DNA of 64,000 bases, taken from positions 3,178,850 to 3,242,849 of the forward strand of contig JAJEKV010000108.1 in assembly GCA_021234155.1 (NCBI GenBank), read 5' to 3'. The notes below the pieces were generated by a model. It was not told where the DNA came from. It saw only the letters and a list, made by a program, of their open reading frames with translations, and made no database searches. Below, in pieces: positions 34,285-48,504 of the stretch (positions within the stretch are counted from its first letter, which is position 1; each line of letters opens with the position of its first letter). The stretch is from Isoetes taiwanensis (taxonomy: Eukaryota; Streptophyta; Lycopodiopsida; Isoetales; Isoetaceae). A program made the translations under genes and the position numbers.

Positions 34285-37139
34285 AGTTAGCACTCCAGAT
34301 GGGTCTAAATGTTGTACCTTGAGTAGAGCCATTCTAGAACCTTTGATGAACATCTTGAACCCTAATCAAGGAACCCTAACTGTTAGTTAGATATGTATGA
34401 TTAGGTTAAGATGTTCTTATTATGATTATCATGATATGATGTTATGGGATGTTGGTTGATCATGTTTGCTCCTCTTGTATTGGGAAGGGGGATAGAGACC
34501 TAGGGCCATATGTAGTATGCTCCTAGTATAGATCCCTTAGTTCTTATTAGTTGCGGCCTGTACATAGGAACCCACCGGGCTATGGAAGCTATGATGTGAC
34601 TCAACACTACACAACGGGGCTAGAGACAAGATGGAGGGAGGATCCCCGCCGAGTGGGGGCTTCGGGGGATCCCATAGTGGGCTAGGCTTATGGTTGGTCA
34701 CCTCGTGTGGGCCGAGCATGGGTCCGACACCTCCTGGGGCGATGGTGTCGCCCTGCCTCTCAAGAGTTGCAAGTGTCGGCTTGGCTCTTGTTTTGGGGGT
34801 TCGGTCGGCAGTGCAGATCGTGTGGCCTCCGCGATTCTCTAGCCCGAGTGGAGCCTCTAGACCCGGGAAGGGGAGATGCAACCCTTCCTACCACGGCCGG
34901 ACCCGGGGAGATGCAACACGGAGTAGTCCCGATGGGTGATGCCATGGGATTGCGTGTCCGGGAAGGTTAGAGTCATGCGAGCGATCTAGCCCATCTGCAA
35001 AGTATGCACGGGGGGGGCGATGGAGTGGTCAACCCTAGCCATTGTCTTATGCCAGCCCGCCATTGTTATGACTCGATGCCGCTCTATCTTGAGGCCTATC
35101 CGGTCATTGACTTCCTTACGCGTCCGGAGCCACGGGTAGGAGCTCTCATGTTTTATGGCATATGATTATGTTCTTTGCACCTATGGATATGTGGATGAGC
35201 TACCCTTGAGGTAGTATGTTGTATTGTATTGCTAGTTCCGGACGATGTTTGTGCTTCCGTGATAGGAGCCCATAGGGGAAGGCACGCATAAGACACCTTC
35301 GTGTCCCCTTCCGCACTACGATCATTTCGAGTGCGGGATAGACGGAGGGCCCGTGCAGTTGAAGGACCGGGATGGGGATTTCTGCCCGAAGCGTGCGGTA
35401 GGGTCTTGAGGTTAAGGAGGATCGTCACAATGATGGAGGAAACCACAATGGGGAGGGTTTTTTTTTAAAAACCCCCTGACCAATGCGGTTACGCCACGTA
35501 AAAGTCCACAAGGCGGAATTTTTCGCTAAGAGAAAAAAAATTGGTCTACATTTCTATTTTTGTCTCTTCCGCTTCTCCTTTCTCTAACAAGTAATGGAGA
35601 TGGTGCGATGAGTGCAGGTTGCACCAGATGATGTTTGCCTGTACATTTTGTGATGGGTTTGGTGGCACCAAAGCATAACATGTTTTTCCATCTAGTTTTT
35701 GTTGCAAGATTAGACAAAAATCCTAGTTCTGCCATAGCCAAGCATTTAAGCAACATAGCCACAGAGCCAAGAAAAGGTGCGTCCAGAGTCAAAACCACTC
35801 CCACTCCGGTGCCATCCAAGTCCTAAATTGAGCTGGAACTCAGAAAGCCTTCTGGAGGTTTCTTGTTGGAGCTCTGGGGTCGCCGCCGCCTAAGCGATGG
35901 TTTATTATTTTAAACAAAATGCTATAAGGTGCTGAAAATGTAATAAATGTACAGTCTTACATAAGATTGTTAAAGGTATTTCAGGTGTATTCGTAGACAA
36001 AGTAGTAGGATGCTGACGGTGGAAAATGAGTTTGAATTCATCGAAGGTTATAGAGTGGAGATAGTTTGGGAAGAAAGTAGAAGTATTGGCGCAATAGAAG
36101 GAGTCGGAATCGGCGTTTCTAGCAGATAGGGTTCAGTCGGTAGGAGAGGCGGAATAGGCGTTTCTAGCAGATAGGGTTTAGTCGGTAGGATTTTCTAATG
36201 TGAACGGCCAGGTATGGCAATGGAGGAGGCTAATAGATGCAGGACGAATACCTCAGTGTTGTGAGTTGGAAGAGCCGGCTTTGTTGATGGATCTGGCAAG
36301 TCACTTATTCACAGAGCCTATTACCTTCTTTCTTCTTGTTGAAGATGTAAAGTTTTAGTATTGTTTAGGATTCGCATCTAGTCTGTTGTTCACATGCATC
36401 GGGCAGAGTTGTGGAAAAGCATATTTTTCATATCCAATTGTGAAAGGGCTGTGGGAGCACAAAGTCGAATCTGATGTAGGGCTATGAAAGGTAGGAATAG
36501 ATGAAAACCTGAAAGCGGCTTCCAGTCTGCCCAAGTGTCCGCCATAACTTATGCTTTGGAAATAAAATCGATTGGATGAACTTTGCAAATACATTTCTAG
36601 ATCCAAGACTCTTCCTGACCAGAACCAAACATAGATAGATCTCCACTGTCTATGATTCTACTCAGTCTTGGATCGAAGTTTGAAGATTTCTGGATCCACC
36701 TAAGATGTCCTTTTCTTGTTCAATTGTATCCTTTGTTTGTGCAGAATTATTAAATATTTGCCAACGGCCAGTGTCTCTTCTCTGAAGGCAAACAAAGAAA
36801 TTCTAGAAACTGAGCTCCAGGAACATTATGTTGGGCTTCTTCATAGAGTGATTCATTTGGAAGAAGTTTCTTTTATATAGCGATTTCTTGCAGAGGGTTT
36901 AATTAGACCAGTCTTGCTAGTTAGCACAACCTATTGAGGCGATGGAGCAGGACAGTAAGATTGACTTGGAAACCATTGGCACAAAATCATATGCTGACAT
37001 GGAAATCACTATTTGACCCCATCAAGGGGTCAACGGACGGTTATGGTGTCTCCAATTGGAATCAAAGATGGAATATTCATAAAATCAATGGTCCACAATA
37101 AACGATAATAGAGAATTAACTTTGTGGATGTTTACATTC
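34285..37139. other. Retroelement-like debris without a clear gene
   Basis: From 34540 to 35450 the DNA is GC-richer than its surroundings and has LTR-like composition (cgatcgtcac and gaggttaaggagg near the end). No PBS or coding domain is visible, and ORFs on both strands look random. A small direct repeat (period 45; cggaatnggcgtttctagcag) lies at 36105-36194. The rest is AT-rich with no gene seen. Confidence 0.35.
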
Positions 37140-37440
37140 ATTGTAACGTCCCATATCCCTTTGGGATTTTCGTAGACGTTAAAATGTTATCTATTTTAAA
37201 AAGCATGGAACGTATTACGTGTCTCTTGTGGAACACCGTATTTATCAGACGCCGACATGTTATAGCCGCGGGCATATCCGTGGTATTCTGTGTCTCTGAC
37301 ATGTTATAGCCATGCCCAAAAAACATTACACGGCGTTTTTGTGGACAGCGGATTTTTTGCCATTTAAGGCTGGCTATAACATGCCCACGTCCGACATTTA
37401 CCGCGATGGGTCTCTTGTTCCTTTTATGAATGTGACTTCC
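37140..37440. other. Possible LTR edge
   Basis: tgtaacgtcccatatccc near 37142 resembles the first bases of many plant gypsy LTRs (TGTAACGTCCC). The matching second LTR was not found, so this is at most a solo or truncated LTR. Confidence 0.25.
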
Positions 37441-37605
37441 TTTACGGGTTAAAAGATTGACCCATTGATTCTTTCGCCTGTGAGAACGTGAAATGGAGGG
37501 AGATCCCATTTTGCCACAGCGGTGGGAACCCACAAGCCTCAACAGGTCTTTCAATGTTGGCAAAATGGGAGATCCCTTTGTCTTTCTCCCACAAAATGCG
37601 TAATT

Positions 37606-37785
37606 GTGAGGTGCCACGTGGCAAGTGAAGATTCCTTGCCACCAAATGCATAATTGTGAGTTGCCACGTGGCAAGTGAAGAATTGTCAGCTGCCACATGG
37701 CAAGTGAAGATTCCTTGCCACCAAATGCGTAATTTAGGTTGCCACGTGTCAAGTGAAGATTCCTCGCCACCAATTTGTGTAGATT
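37606..37785. repeat. Tandem repeat containing G-box palindromes
   Basis: Three to four imperfect units of about 55-60 bp contain tgccacgtggcaagtgaag, attccttgccaccaaatg and cgtaattgtgag. The core tgccacgtggca is a perfect palindrome with the plant G-box CACGTG. Later units carry variants (cacatg, cacgtgtc). Open frames across it are repeat by-products. Confidence 0.65.
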
Positions 37786-37949
37786 GAAGACCCCATTTAC
37801 CATTTTGCACATGCATAGCGCCACCACAATGAACACGTGTAGAATGAAGAACCCAATTACCACTTCATGTGGTGCAAAATGGAGAACCAAATTAGCATTA
37901 TGCACATGTATGGCGCACCACAATGCAGTTCAACCCCACCATTTTGAAT

Positions 37950-38110
37950 AGTGGCATGGAAATTGGGGAGCAGATTCCAGGGGCCTTGCGATTGGCGGTA
38001 GCGGGGCGGGGTATGGGTCTGGAATCGCGACCCAGTTCCAGGCTGCCACAGCGTGGCAAGGGCGAATTACCTATGATCACCTCCAGATGACTATTTGAGC
38101 AGAATCGTTG
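37950..38110 (+). repeat. Diverged relative of the block's end segment
   Basis: ggcatggaaattggggagcag...gattccaggggc...ggaatcgcgacccagttcc...gccacagcgtggcaag follows the same order as 49203-49321 in R3 at clearly lower similarity. So the right-hand part of the repeated block is itself an older dispersed element. Confidence 0.5.
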
Positions 38111-38740
38111 AGGCCAGAGTTCGAAATTGGGAGGGTCTGACCGTGAAAAATCCGGCCATTCTCGAAACTTTTTGATAACCAAAAAACATTCCCGGCATTT
38201 TTTCAGGCCATTTTCGTGGAAGTTTCTATTTCCAGCAGCCTGTAAGCCGGCATTTTTAATGGTGAGGGCAAATTCTAATTTCGGACCCTGGTTGAGCCCT
38301 TTTCCATTCTGGAGGCGGAACAAACAACCCAGTTGCCATGTTGTGTAAAAATAAATGATGTAGCAAGTGGCTCTTTAATCCCCATAAATACGGAATGGCC
38401 ATGTGGGTGCGAGTAGACCCTAATCGTCATAAATACTGAATGGCAATATGCTTGACCTTGTAGCCATAGCTCTTGTTGTAAAAGCTTTTTAAAAGCTTTC
38501 TTGCAAGCTATATATTTGATCAATAGGTAGCTTCTTCTTCATTCATATGCCATGTCAATGGGCTCCCTAAATGCAACAAGCTAGTCCATTCACCATTATG
38601 CATTGCAATATAGGCCACTAATAATACAAGGCAACCTAAATATCAAAGTCTGATGGTATGCCACGGAAGTTCATATTGACATAAATAAATGTACAATAAA
38701 ATACAATAGCAGATCCTCGTGCCTTGACAAATGAGGCCGC

Positions 38741-40324
38741 CTAGAACCTAACAGGGATAGGAATTGGATGGTAGACATCACACTGCAGATCGTTTTCATT
38801 AGCCTGCTTAATAGAATTTGTTTTGAAATTCTCTTTTACTGCCATAGCAAAAGACTCTAGATTTGATCTAGAGGACCCCCCTTCTTCGACTGCCAATCTC
38901 ATCTTGTCTCTCAATTCCAACATTTTATTCCTGAGTTCTTGCCCCTCTTCTTGCTGCATTAATCTCCTCACTTTCTCTTCCACTTCGTTCTGATCTATAA
39001 TACCATCTTCTCTTTCCTTGAATCCCAATGCAACCTTCCATTCCTTCACAAGTAGCATGCAGTTTAGATTCTGCTCTGCCATGCAGGGCCATCCAAGCAC
39101 TGGCACTCCATTATATATGCTTTCCAATGTAGAATTCCATCCACAATGGCTCAAAAATCCCCCTACAGCAGAGTGCCCTAGAACCTCCATCTGAGGTGCC
39201 CAAGGTGTTATATAGCCATAGTCCTTTGTTACATCCAAAAAATCTGCATATAAATCTCCACACAGTCCAAACACTAAAGAATCCCTCATCACTAACAAAA
39301 AGGGTTGCTTTGCTGCCTTTAACCCCAGCAAAAGCTGCTCAATTTGTAGCTTTGACAGGCAGGCTATGGAACCAAATGAAACATACAGAACGGAGTTTGC
39401 TTCCTGCTTATCTAGCCATTCTAGACACTTGGTTTGTTCAGAGGGCAATGGCCTGGGTTTGGAGTCAGTATAAACTATAGGCAGAACTGGACCAATTGGC
39501 ATATAGTTTCCTGCAATGTTTTTCATTGCGTCAACACCATCTTCTTCAAGCTCAGAGATAGAGTTAACCAGAATAAAATCTGCTTCATGCAGCCGAGCAT
39601 ATGCTTTGCAGAGATGTGAATTTATGAGGTGCTTCATTCTACAGGCAAAAGGAAGCTCCAGGGGATGCAAAGGGGGCATTCCAGGCACAAAAGATATGCG
39701 GTGATCTTGATCCATGTAACTAGCTGCAGAAAAGAAAAGAAGATACTGTCAAAACTTGTCACAGAAGAAGATACTGTCAGTCACATTTCAAAAGAAAAAA
39801 AAACACAAAACAAGACGAAGCTCACCTTTAGGGTTTAAAGGAACATATCCTTCCTCCATAAGGCGCGGCAAAACAGAGACAATCTGATCATTGGCAACGC
39901 AAGTAGTAGAATAAGCAGCAAAAGGAATGCAAAAGCTTTTTGCAATACCTTGAGTCCAGCCCACAAAAGTATCAGACAAGATACAATTAATCTGGGAGCC
40001 CTCAAGAACAAGCCGGTGGACAAATTCCTGAAACGGGGCCTTCATGCTGGTAGAGGAAGCGACGGCTTCTCTGAGCCCGTCCATGCCGGGAGAGAGGCAT
40101 TCGAGGCCATCAGGCAGGCCGACGAATCTGATACCTAGGGTTGGATCCGTTAGGGCAGATCCTCTGGTTTCGAGCAATCTGGAATGGTTGATATTGCTAT
40201 TTACAAATGTGATCTGGAACCCAAATGAGGTGCATAAACGTTGGCACAATAGAAGCATAGGATTAATGTGGCCCTGAAGTGGGAAAGGAAATGCCACAAT
40301 GTGAGGCCTTTTGGTGTTCTCCAT
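38741..40324 (-). CDS. UDP-glycosyltransferase (GT1 family), UGT-1
   Basis: Two exons, 40324-39826 and 39723-38741, flank a 102-bp intron (donor AAAG|GTGAGC, acceptor CTGCAG, phase 1) and give 493 residues, normal for plant GT1 enzymes. The N-terminal acceptor half has PHIVAFPFPLQGHINP with catalytic His19 and ILSDTFVGW with the probable partner Asp118. The C-terminal half carries a full 44-residue PSPG box (about residues 341-384, WAPQ...HCGWNS...GWP...EQ) for UDP-sugar binding. It would transfer a sugar, probably glucose, to a small hydroxylated metabolite in the cytosol; the acceptor cannot be read from sequence. UGT-2, in the same orientation about 6.5 kb to the right, is a close paralogue with the same intron position. 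PSPG ends in EQ where many members have DQ. Confidence 0.93.
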
Positions 40325-40366
40325 GTTGGCTCCTTTCCTTTGCCCCCATCTTGGTTGAGTATCTCA

Positions 40367-40375
40367 TTTTATATA
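40367..40375 (-). promoter_or_regulatory. Putative TATA box of UGT-1
   Basis: On the minus strand ggTATATAAAAtg lies 43-51 bases before the ATG at 40324. That implies a very short leader. Confidence 0.5.
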
Positions 40376-40560
40376 CCAACCAACTAGCCTCTTGCCATAT
40401 GATACAAAATAGAACGTTCTTCTCCAGTTTGAGATACTATTCAATTTTAACTTAGAAGGAGTCCCCGAACTTCTCACTCTCCTTATCACCGACCCCTCCT
40501 CCCAGTAGTTTTTTTTATCGATACGTGTTGCATCTCATCTCTGAAGGGTATATTCATAAA

Positions 40561-40656
40561 TTGCTAGTGTCCAAGTGCAAGTGTACGAGCCTTTATATGG
40601 CTCACACATTGCTAGTGTCCAAGTGCAAGTGTACGCGCCTTTATATCGCGCCAGTT
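40561..40656. repeat. Tandem duplication, 48-bp period
   Basis: ttgctagtgtccaagtgcaa gtgtacgngcctttatat occurs at 40561 and 40609. It lies in the region upstream of UGT-1, and each copy holds a ctttatat word. Confidence 0.75.
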
Positions 40657-41104
40657 GGCATTTGTCATGCCAAAGCTTGGGCCCCATATTACTGCAATAT
40701 GGGAAGAAAAAATAGCCAGGCCCCCTTCCACTTGGATGCATGTGGTTTCGATTCGTAAAATTTCATGTTGTATTTTATATTATAGATAATGTGCCAAGAC
40801 AGGCAAATTCACCTGATAAAGGCATGGCGAGCCTGTTAAGATGAGCCTAGTTCTAGTCAGGGCATGCTTACCTTAAGCAACAAGCATGCTTTTTAGGACA
40901 ATACCTGCGGCACCATTTGCTTCAAGTACGCTCATGTGTTCATACAAAAAGATAGTGTCAGCTCTCTCCTTCAATACATCCCTGGCTATTCTCCGTGGAC
41001 GATAAAAGTACCTTCCTTCCTTCCTTCCTTCCTTTGTTAAAAAAACTATTCTATTCTATTCTATATATTTCTCCAAGGTGATATGCAATAGACTCCATAA
41101 TGTA

Positions 41105-41536
41105 TCATACATGTTCTCGTATATGTTCATATGCTGGACATGCTAAAAGTGTGTGCTGTTCAGTCTCAACATGTGGGTCAGCTATACAACATGGGCCAAG
41201 ACGTTCACTAGGGGGAGTATCCTGCCATCTCCCGGTCTCTATTGCACGATGGTGGAAGCTCAACCTAATTTGCGAGATTAGCTTGTGTAATCCTCTTCTG
41301 ATATCATGCTTTAGATAATTTTGCTCTTCATATGTGTCTATAGCATTTATTTCATTTTTGTAAAATTTCTTCTTGGCATCGCCATCTATTCGCAATGCCC
41401 AAAGTTTTTCTAATATTGCTCCTACACCTCCTTGTCTTCGCAGCCAGTCTTCTACTTTATCTATATACAAGCCAAACAGAGTTTCATCTATACATAGCAC
41501 ATGATTTTCTAAACCAAGTCCTATGCTCTCACCCAC
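41105..41536 (-). pseudogene. LINE pol C-terminal fragment (zf-RVT-like region)
   Basis: A 143-codon minus-strand frame. Its second half reads LSFHHRAIETGRWQDTPPSE, then RLGPCCIAD and VETEQHTLLACPAYEHIRE. This is the pattern of the extreme C-terminus of plant LINE reverse transcriptases (ETGR, ER.C..C, VE.E.H.L..CP.Y). The LINE 3' UTR would run left to about 40990, where ttctattctattctat and ttccttccttcc tracts look like the simple-repeat tail. RT and endonuclease are absent: a typical 5'-truncated copy. Confidence 0.65.
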
Positions 41537-41916
41537 TCTCGTTTAATAACTCATTGCAGTTGAAATATTGTACATAAAGTTGAAATATTGTGCGTCTCAC
41601 ATCTGCCATTGTAATATTCATAAATTTCTAACGTCCAAATCCCTCGTCTATTGAAATTGTACACACACTTGCACATGCTGCCAAGAACCTATGCCTCCCC
41701 AAGACAATCTCTCACTATTTTAGTCTCTTTAAATATTGAGGCATTGATGAGAATAAATATTCTCATGGAACATAAAATAGGATTGTTTTGCTGTTGCATG
41801 AATTTGTGTCTTTTTTATTTGAGAAAATAATAATAAAGGTGTGAAAATGATACTCAATCCAAGTTGAACTTCTCAAATGCAAGCCTTCACAATCAAAGCT
41901 TTCAAAGGGTGCAATA

Positions 41917-42190
41917 AATTCAATGGCCATGCTTCTAATTTCAACTCTAAGCATAAAAGTTGGTTTTTACTTGTCAACAATTTCGTGGGTCATTTCAGAA
42001 TTGACATATTGAAATTCAACGGCCATGCTTCAAATTTCAACTCTAAGCATAAAAGTTGGTTTTTACTTGTGAACAATTTTGTAGGTCATATCAGAATTGA
42101 CATATTGATACACTCTTGAATTACAACTCTTCAAGTTACCTGTGCTTGATACACTCTTAAATTATAACTCTTCAAGTTACATGTGCTTGT
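41917..42190. repeat. Two adjacent tandem duplications (96-bp and 41-bp periods)
   Basis: ggccatgcttcnaatttcaa to gaattgacatattga occurs twice with a period of about 96 bases (41917-42108). Directly after it, atacactcttraattayaac to tgtgcttg occurs twice with a period of about 41 bases (42109-42190). Confidence 0.85.
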
Positions 42191-42472
42191 GGATGTCAAA
42201 CCTTGAGGTCTCACTTTATGAAGATACATGTGCTTATGGCCATCAGATATTGAGGAGTTAAAATGAAGAATACCTCTTAGAGCAATAACCTACCAAGTCT
42301 TCTCTTGAATTAACAATGCGCTGGATATTGATGTGTGGGGCTAAATTGCTCGACCTGTTATTTAAGGGGGGTCAAGTCTTCCCTTTGTGGGTCTGCACAA
42401 TAATCTACTGACCTTGTCAGTCAAATGGGTTATTACGCAGAATGTTCATGGAGCTTAGCTTTTTTGGTAATC

Positions 42473-42533
42473 TATCTGTCTGTCTGTCCGTCCGTCCGTC
42501 CGTCCATCTGTCCGTCTGTCTGTCTATCTGTCT
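42473..42533. repeat. (tstc/gtcc)n microsatellite
   Basis: Tetranucleotide tract of ctgt, ccgt and ctat words, about 15 units. Confidence 0.9.
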
Positions 42534-44760
42534 AATCCTATATATATAATTAGATGGTTCCCCCTATATCTTCTCATCCTACTTTTGGGTCTTCTTCGAC
42601 ACCTTCTTCCTCTATGTTCCATCTTGCCTACCTCGTCATGCTGGAACCCGAGATCTCAGGAGGCGTCCTTTTCTTTCGATTTGAAGACGTCTAAGCCCTC
42701 CTTGTCCACCACTTCGCCATCCATCACTCCATTATAGCATGCCTTCTATTTACTTTCTGGCCATGGGGTTTTGCCTCGTTTTACCCTACCATACGTTCCA
42801 TCTCGTACCTATCCCATCTTTTACCCTTCCATGCATGTTCCCTCCCAACTTTTCGTACCTCTGCACATTTTCCCCCATCTTCTTTTCCTACAGCTTGCCC
42901 TACCTCTACTTTCTTGCCTCTTTGTCCTTCGCCTACTCCAGTGTTTCATGCCCCCTTTTTAGCTCCTTTCTTATATCTCTTGACCCAGTTGCTCTAAGAA
43001 ATGCAATCTCCACCTTAAACAACTTTCAATTCATCTTGACTCAGCAGATGCCTTTGCACTCTCAGTTAGATCACCTTTAAAGGGGACTCGGGCAGAAAGC
43101 TTTGCTACCAACACCGACTTCTGAGTGAGACTCTACTCGTTATTATTACGAGTTTGTTGCAGCCATGGAAGACGAAATTTTCCTGGATTCAGACGTTTAT
43201 CCTTGATGAGTAAACCTATTCCAGATGACGTCTTTCAAATGCGCGAAGATTGTAAGCATCTAACAGAGCCACTGATGAAGTTTGTGGTAGTAGCAGACCA
43301 ACATGATTATAAGGTAGCTCTTCACTTAGATGGTTCTCAAACCCTAAGATTAAATGCTAAGGAATTTAGATGCCTGCATTAAGCTACGAAACTTGCTCAT
43401 GACCAGTGCCTCCAATGCCGGTTCCATTCTTCCGCTACTACTTCTTCTTTGTCCGCTGTTTCTCTCCCTCTCATGTTTCTCGTTGTTCTATTTGTAGTTA
43501 ACTTGGGCATCTTGACAGTACGTGTTTCTATGTCGTGCTTACATATAAAACTATTGCTCTGGCCACTCTTTTTTTTTTTGCCATGCTACTGGCTCTTTCT
43601 GCTCCATCTCCTTCTCCACCTCAAGATTAGCGTGGTCATCTTCACTGATTAACTTGATTTCTACTTGTATAGTCAGTTGTGATGTAATTCTTTTTAATTG
43701 AAGGCAGTATGTTGTGATGTAATTCTCAGTTTGCAATATTGCTCATAATAATCAAAATTATTTTTTGGATTTTCAGATTGTCTACTGCTTATTTTAAGGT
43801 TTAGCTCTTGTTGTTCAACTAATTAGGACAGCATCCTCCTGCTATTTTTTGTTGAGGATAGCCAGTTGAGGATTCAAGTTTACGAACTAATATGAAACCC
43901 AAAAGTGATCAGACCAGACTATAGGAAATCGTAGAAAATGCACAATCTATGTAAATGTCACGTAAAAAAAAAAAAACTATGTAGAAAAGCTAATTCGTTG
44001 CCTCTTCCCCAGTGGAGCACACTGTAAGAACAACCATGAGGCATGCTGAGGCATTACTTCAGACAGAAGAATCACAATGAAGCTTTTAGGCAATTCAATG
44101 AAGCTTTTGTGCTCTATAAGCACATCTTGTGGAGTGGAAACTTTGGAAACTGCATAACTGCATATTCCTACTTCCATGCTCCACAGATTCTGTAAAATGC
44201 ATAATTCGAGCTAAGATTTTGGCACATGAGCTAATTTGAAATCCTTGCAGCAATTTCTGTTAATGCTTGGAAATTAGAAGATTTTGCAGGATGAGGACCA
44301 GTGCAAAGTTGTTCTGGACATTGACCAAATCTAATATGTTATGAAGATGGCCGGAGTCCAGACATGTCTAGTGAAGAACCTTGTGCATGCTAATAATAAT
44401 GAGAATTCTATAGGTTTTACAGAAGGGAACCACGGTCGGAATCATAAATTGCAATTATCAAACAGAATGCAAGAAAACTCAAATATTGATCAAACAAGAA
44501 TAAGCTACCGTGGGGAAAAAGCCCCGATGGAAATCAAGGTGCAAACAGATTGGCCTTGAAATGCCAAGCCAATTCACCTCGCTTCTATGAACTTTCTATG
44601 AGCAAAACTTCTGCAATCAACAACTCGAACAGGTCGAAGTGTGCAAAGCGTTCTAATTTTTCTAGCTGTTGATGTAAGTAATTTGTGATCCAACGATGTT
44701 CAGGAGTTTTGTCTAACGTGCCATGAAACGTGGATAGGCTAGAATTGCAGGAATTGCTGT
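42534..44760. other. No supported gene; weak ORFs only
   Basis: Short frames exist (for example 43125-43382 with PLMKFVVVADQHDYKVALHL, and 43551-43736). The first could be a coding fragment, but no start, splice context or family supports it. The word aattgaaggcagtatg at about 43697 also occurs at about 60690 and may be part of a LINE 3' end. Confidence 0.3.
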
Positions 44761-44817
44761 TGTCCATTTTTTTTTTTTTTTTGGGGGGGCAAGCCTCCTA
44801 GGCCAAAAAGGGGTGGG

Positions 44818-44818
44818 G

Positions 44819-44905
<87 letters not shown>

Positions 44906-45040
44906 GAAATGAAATGAAAAATTTATTATTAAGGCCCTCGAGACCGCCGTGTCTATGAGACGCGTTACATATTACATTCAAAGTTATAGAATATATCATC
45001 CAAAGCATCCTCTGAAAATAACACATTGGGCTCCTCTATC
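44818..45040 (-). repeat. (gt)n(ga)n microsatellite beside a LINE-like 3' tail
   Basis: gt repeats (44818-44840) pass into ga repeats (44842-44901), then gaaatgaaatgaaatg. On the minus strand this reads as a (catttcattt)n tail after non-coding sequence with acgcgtctcatagacacgg. It resembles the simple-repeat tail of a LINE or SINE, but no coding part is present. Confidence 0.45.
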
Positions 45041-45188
45041 TCTATCTCCTCTACGCCTTTGTTGTTTCAATCTTTCCTCTCTATGTTTGAGTATGTCCAC
45101 GACACACCCTCCCATACTTGAACTGGATCGCACGATGAAGTGAAGTGGCACTAATTCCATGCCCTTATGTCTTATGTAGCGGGGGTAC

Positions 45189-46800
<1,612 letters not shown>

Positions 46801-46804
46801 TAGG

Positions 46805-48459
46805 TCAGCAATTTGTAGCAATTTCGCATGAATGGAGGACTGCAGGTGGAGGTGATATGATCTCCTGATTCTCCTCTCCAATTTTCCTTCTGACAGACAG
46901 TCTGGCGCTGTTAGCTTTAAGTGCATTGGCGAAAGTTTCTAGATTTGATCTAGAGGATCCCCCTTCTTGTACTGCCTGTCTAACCTTGTCTCTCATTTCC
47001 CACATTTTTTTCCTCAATACTTGACCCTCTTCTTTCTGCATTAGCTTTCTCACTTTTTCTTCCACCTCTTTCTGCTCTATAATTCTATCTTCCCTTTCCT
47101 TGAATCCATATGCAACCCCCCATTCTTCCACCAGTAACATGCAGTTCAGATTCTGCTCTGCAATACATGGCCATCCCAGCATTGGCACTCCATTATATAT
47201 GCTTTCCAGTGTAGAATTCCATCCACAGTGACTCAAAAATCCTCCTACAGCAGAGTGTCCCAGCACCTCCATTTGAGGAGCCCAAGATGTTATATAACCA
47301 AAATCCTTAGTTGCATCTAGAAAATCTGAGTAGAAATTTCCACAGAGTCCAAATACTAATGAATCCCTCATTACCAGCAAAAAGGGCTGCTCTGCTGCCT
47401 GTAGACCTGACAAAAGGTGCTCTATTTGGAGCTTTGACAGGCAGGCTATGGAACCAAACGAGACATATAATACAGAGTTAGGGTCTTGGCCATTTAACCA
47501 TTCTATGCACTTGGTTTCTTCAGCAGACAAGTGCCTCTGCTTGGAATCAGTGTAAACAATGGGTAGAACTGGACCAATGGGGAGATAGTTAGAGGCAATA
47601 TTCCTCATGGCTTCAACAGCATTTTCTTCAAGTTCTGCTATGGAATTCACCAAAACAAAATCTGCCTCTGGCAACCTGGTATATGTGTCACAGACATGTG
47701 AGTTGATCTGATGCTTCATACGGCATGCAAATGGAAGCTGCATAGGATGCAGAGGTCTGATACCAGGAATACAGGCGATGCGATGGTTAGGTTCCATGTA
47801 GTCAGCTGCATTGAAAAACAAAAAACAGAGAAAAATGTCAGTACAGGGGTCATGATTTGTTTGTACAGGAACAGAGCTTCATTATGCAAGGAAAAAGATG
47901 GAAAAAATGTTCCAATTTGGATTTTGGCAGAAAGGGTAACAGATCTACCTTTGAAATTGAGAGGAACGTATCCTTGGTCCATAAGTTGAGGCAATGAAGA
48001 AGCTATGAGATCATTGGTAGCACAAGTTGTAGAATAAGCAGCCAATGGTATGTCAAACTCATTTGCAACGTCTTGGGTCCATCCAACCATGGTATCACAT
48101 AGTATACAGCAAACACCTGGTCCATCACGGATCATGTTATCAACCAGCTCCTGGAAAGGCCCCTTCATGCTGTTAGAAGCAGCTATGGCTTCCCTCACTC
48201 CGTCCATTCCTGGAGACAAACAATCTAAACCATCAGGAATTCCAACAAATCTGATCTTCAGGTTCTGCTCTGCATCTAAAACAGGATCTCCTCTTTCCAT
48301 CAGCCTAGCATGATTGATATTGCTATTCACAAATGTAATGCAAAACCCAAATGAGCTGCTTAAACGTTGGCACAGAACTAGCATGGGATTAATGTGTCCC
48401 TGTGTTGGGAAAGGAAATGCCACAATATGAGGCATATGGCTCTTGTTAGACACCTCCAT
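46805..48459 (-). CDS. UDP-glycosyltransferase (GT1 family), UGT-2
   Basis: Exons 48459-47949 and 47805-46805 flank a 143-bp intron (donor AAAG|GTAGAT, acceptor AATGCAG, phase 1, same position as in UGT-1) and give 503 residues. PHIVAFPFPTQGHINP carries catalytic His22; CILCDTMVGW carries the probable Asp122. The PSPG box spans about residues 345-388 with SWAPQMEVLG, HCGWNS and GWPCIAEQ. The C-terminal tail differs from UGT-1 and ends HSCEIATNC. Function: transfer of a sugar from UDP-sugar to an unknown small acceptor. Two 5'-truncated-block copies of this gene lie at 27991-29009 and 54006-55014; this one is the only intact member. The upstream flank joins directly to block R3. Confidence 0.93.
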
Positions 48460-48497
48460 AGCTTAGATCAGAACACAAATGAGAATTTGCTCCCTGC

Positions 48498-48504
48498 TCT
48501 TATA
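48498..48504 (-). promoter_or_regulatory. Putative TATA box of UGT-2
   Basis: TATAAGA on the minus strand lies 39-45 bases before the ATG. An alternative, atttataa at 48531-48538, lies about 72-79 bases before it. The same promoter is retained in both truncated copies (with ccccgctcttatagg replacing ccctgctcttatagg in the right-hand copy). Confidence 0.45.

Noticed and set aside
34537-35450. ORFs of about 100 codons on both strands
   Set aside because: They follow higher GC content, have no motif and disagree between strands; probably LTR-type non-coding DNA.
37138-37923. 261-codon minus-strand ORF
   Set aside because: Its N-terminal half is the translated G-box tandem repeat, and the rest shows no family motif.
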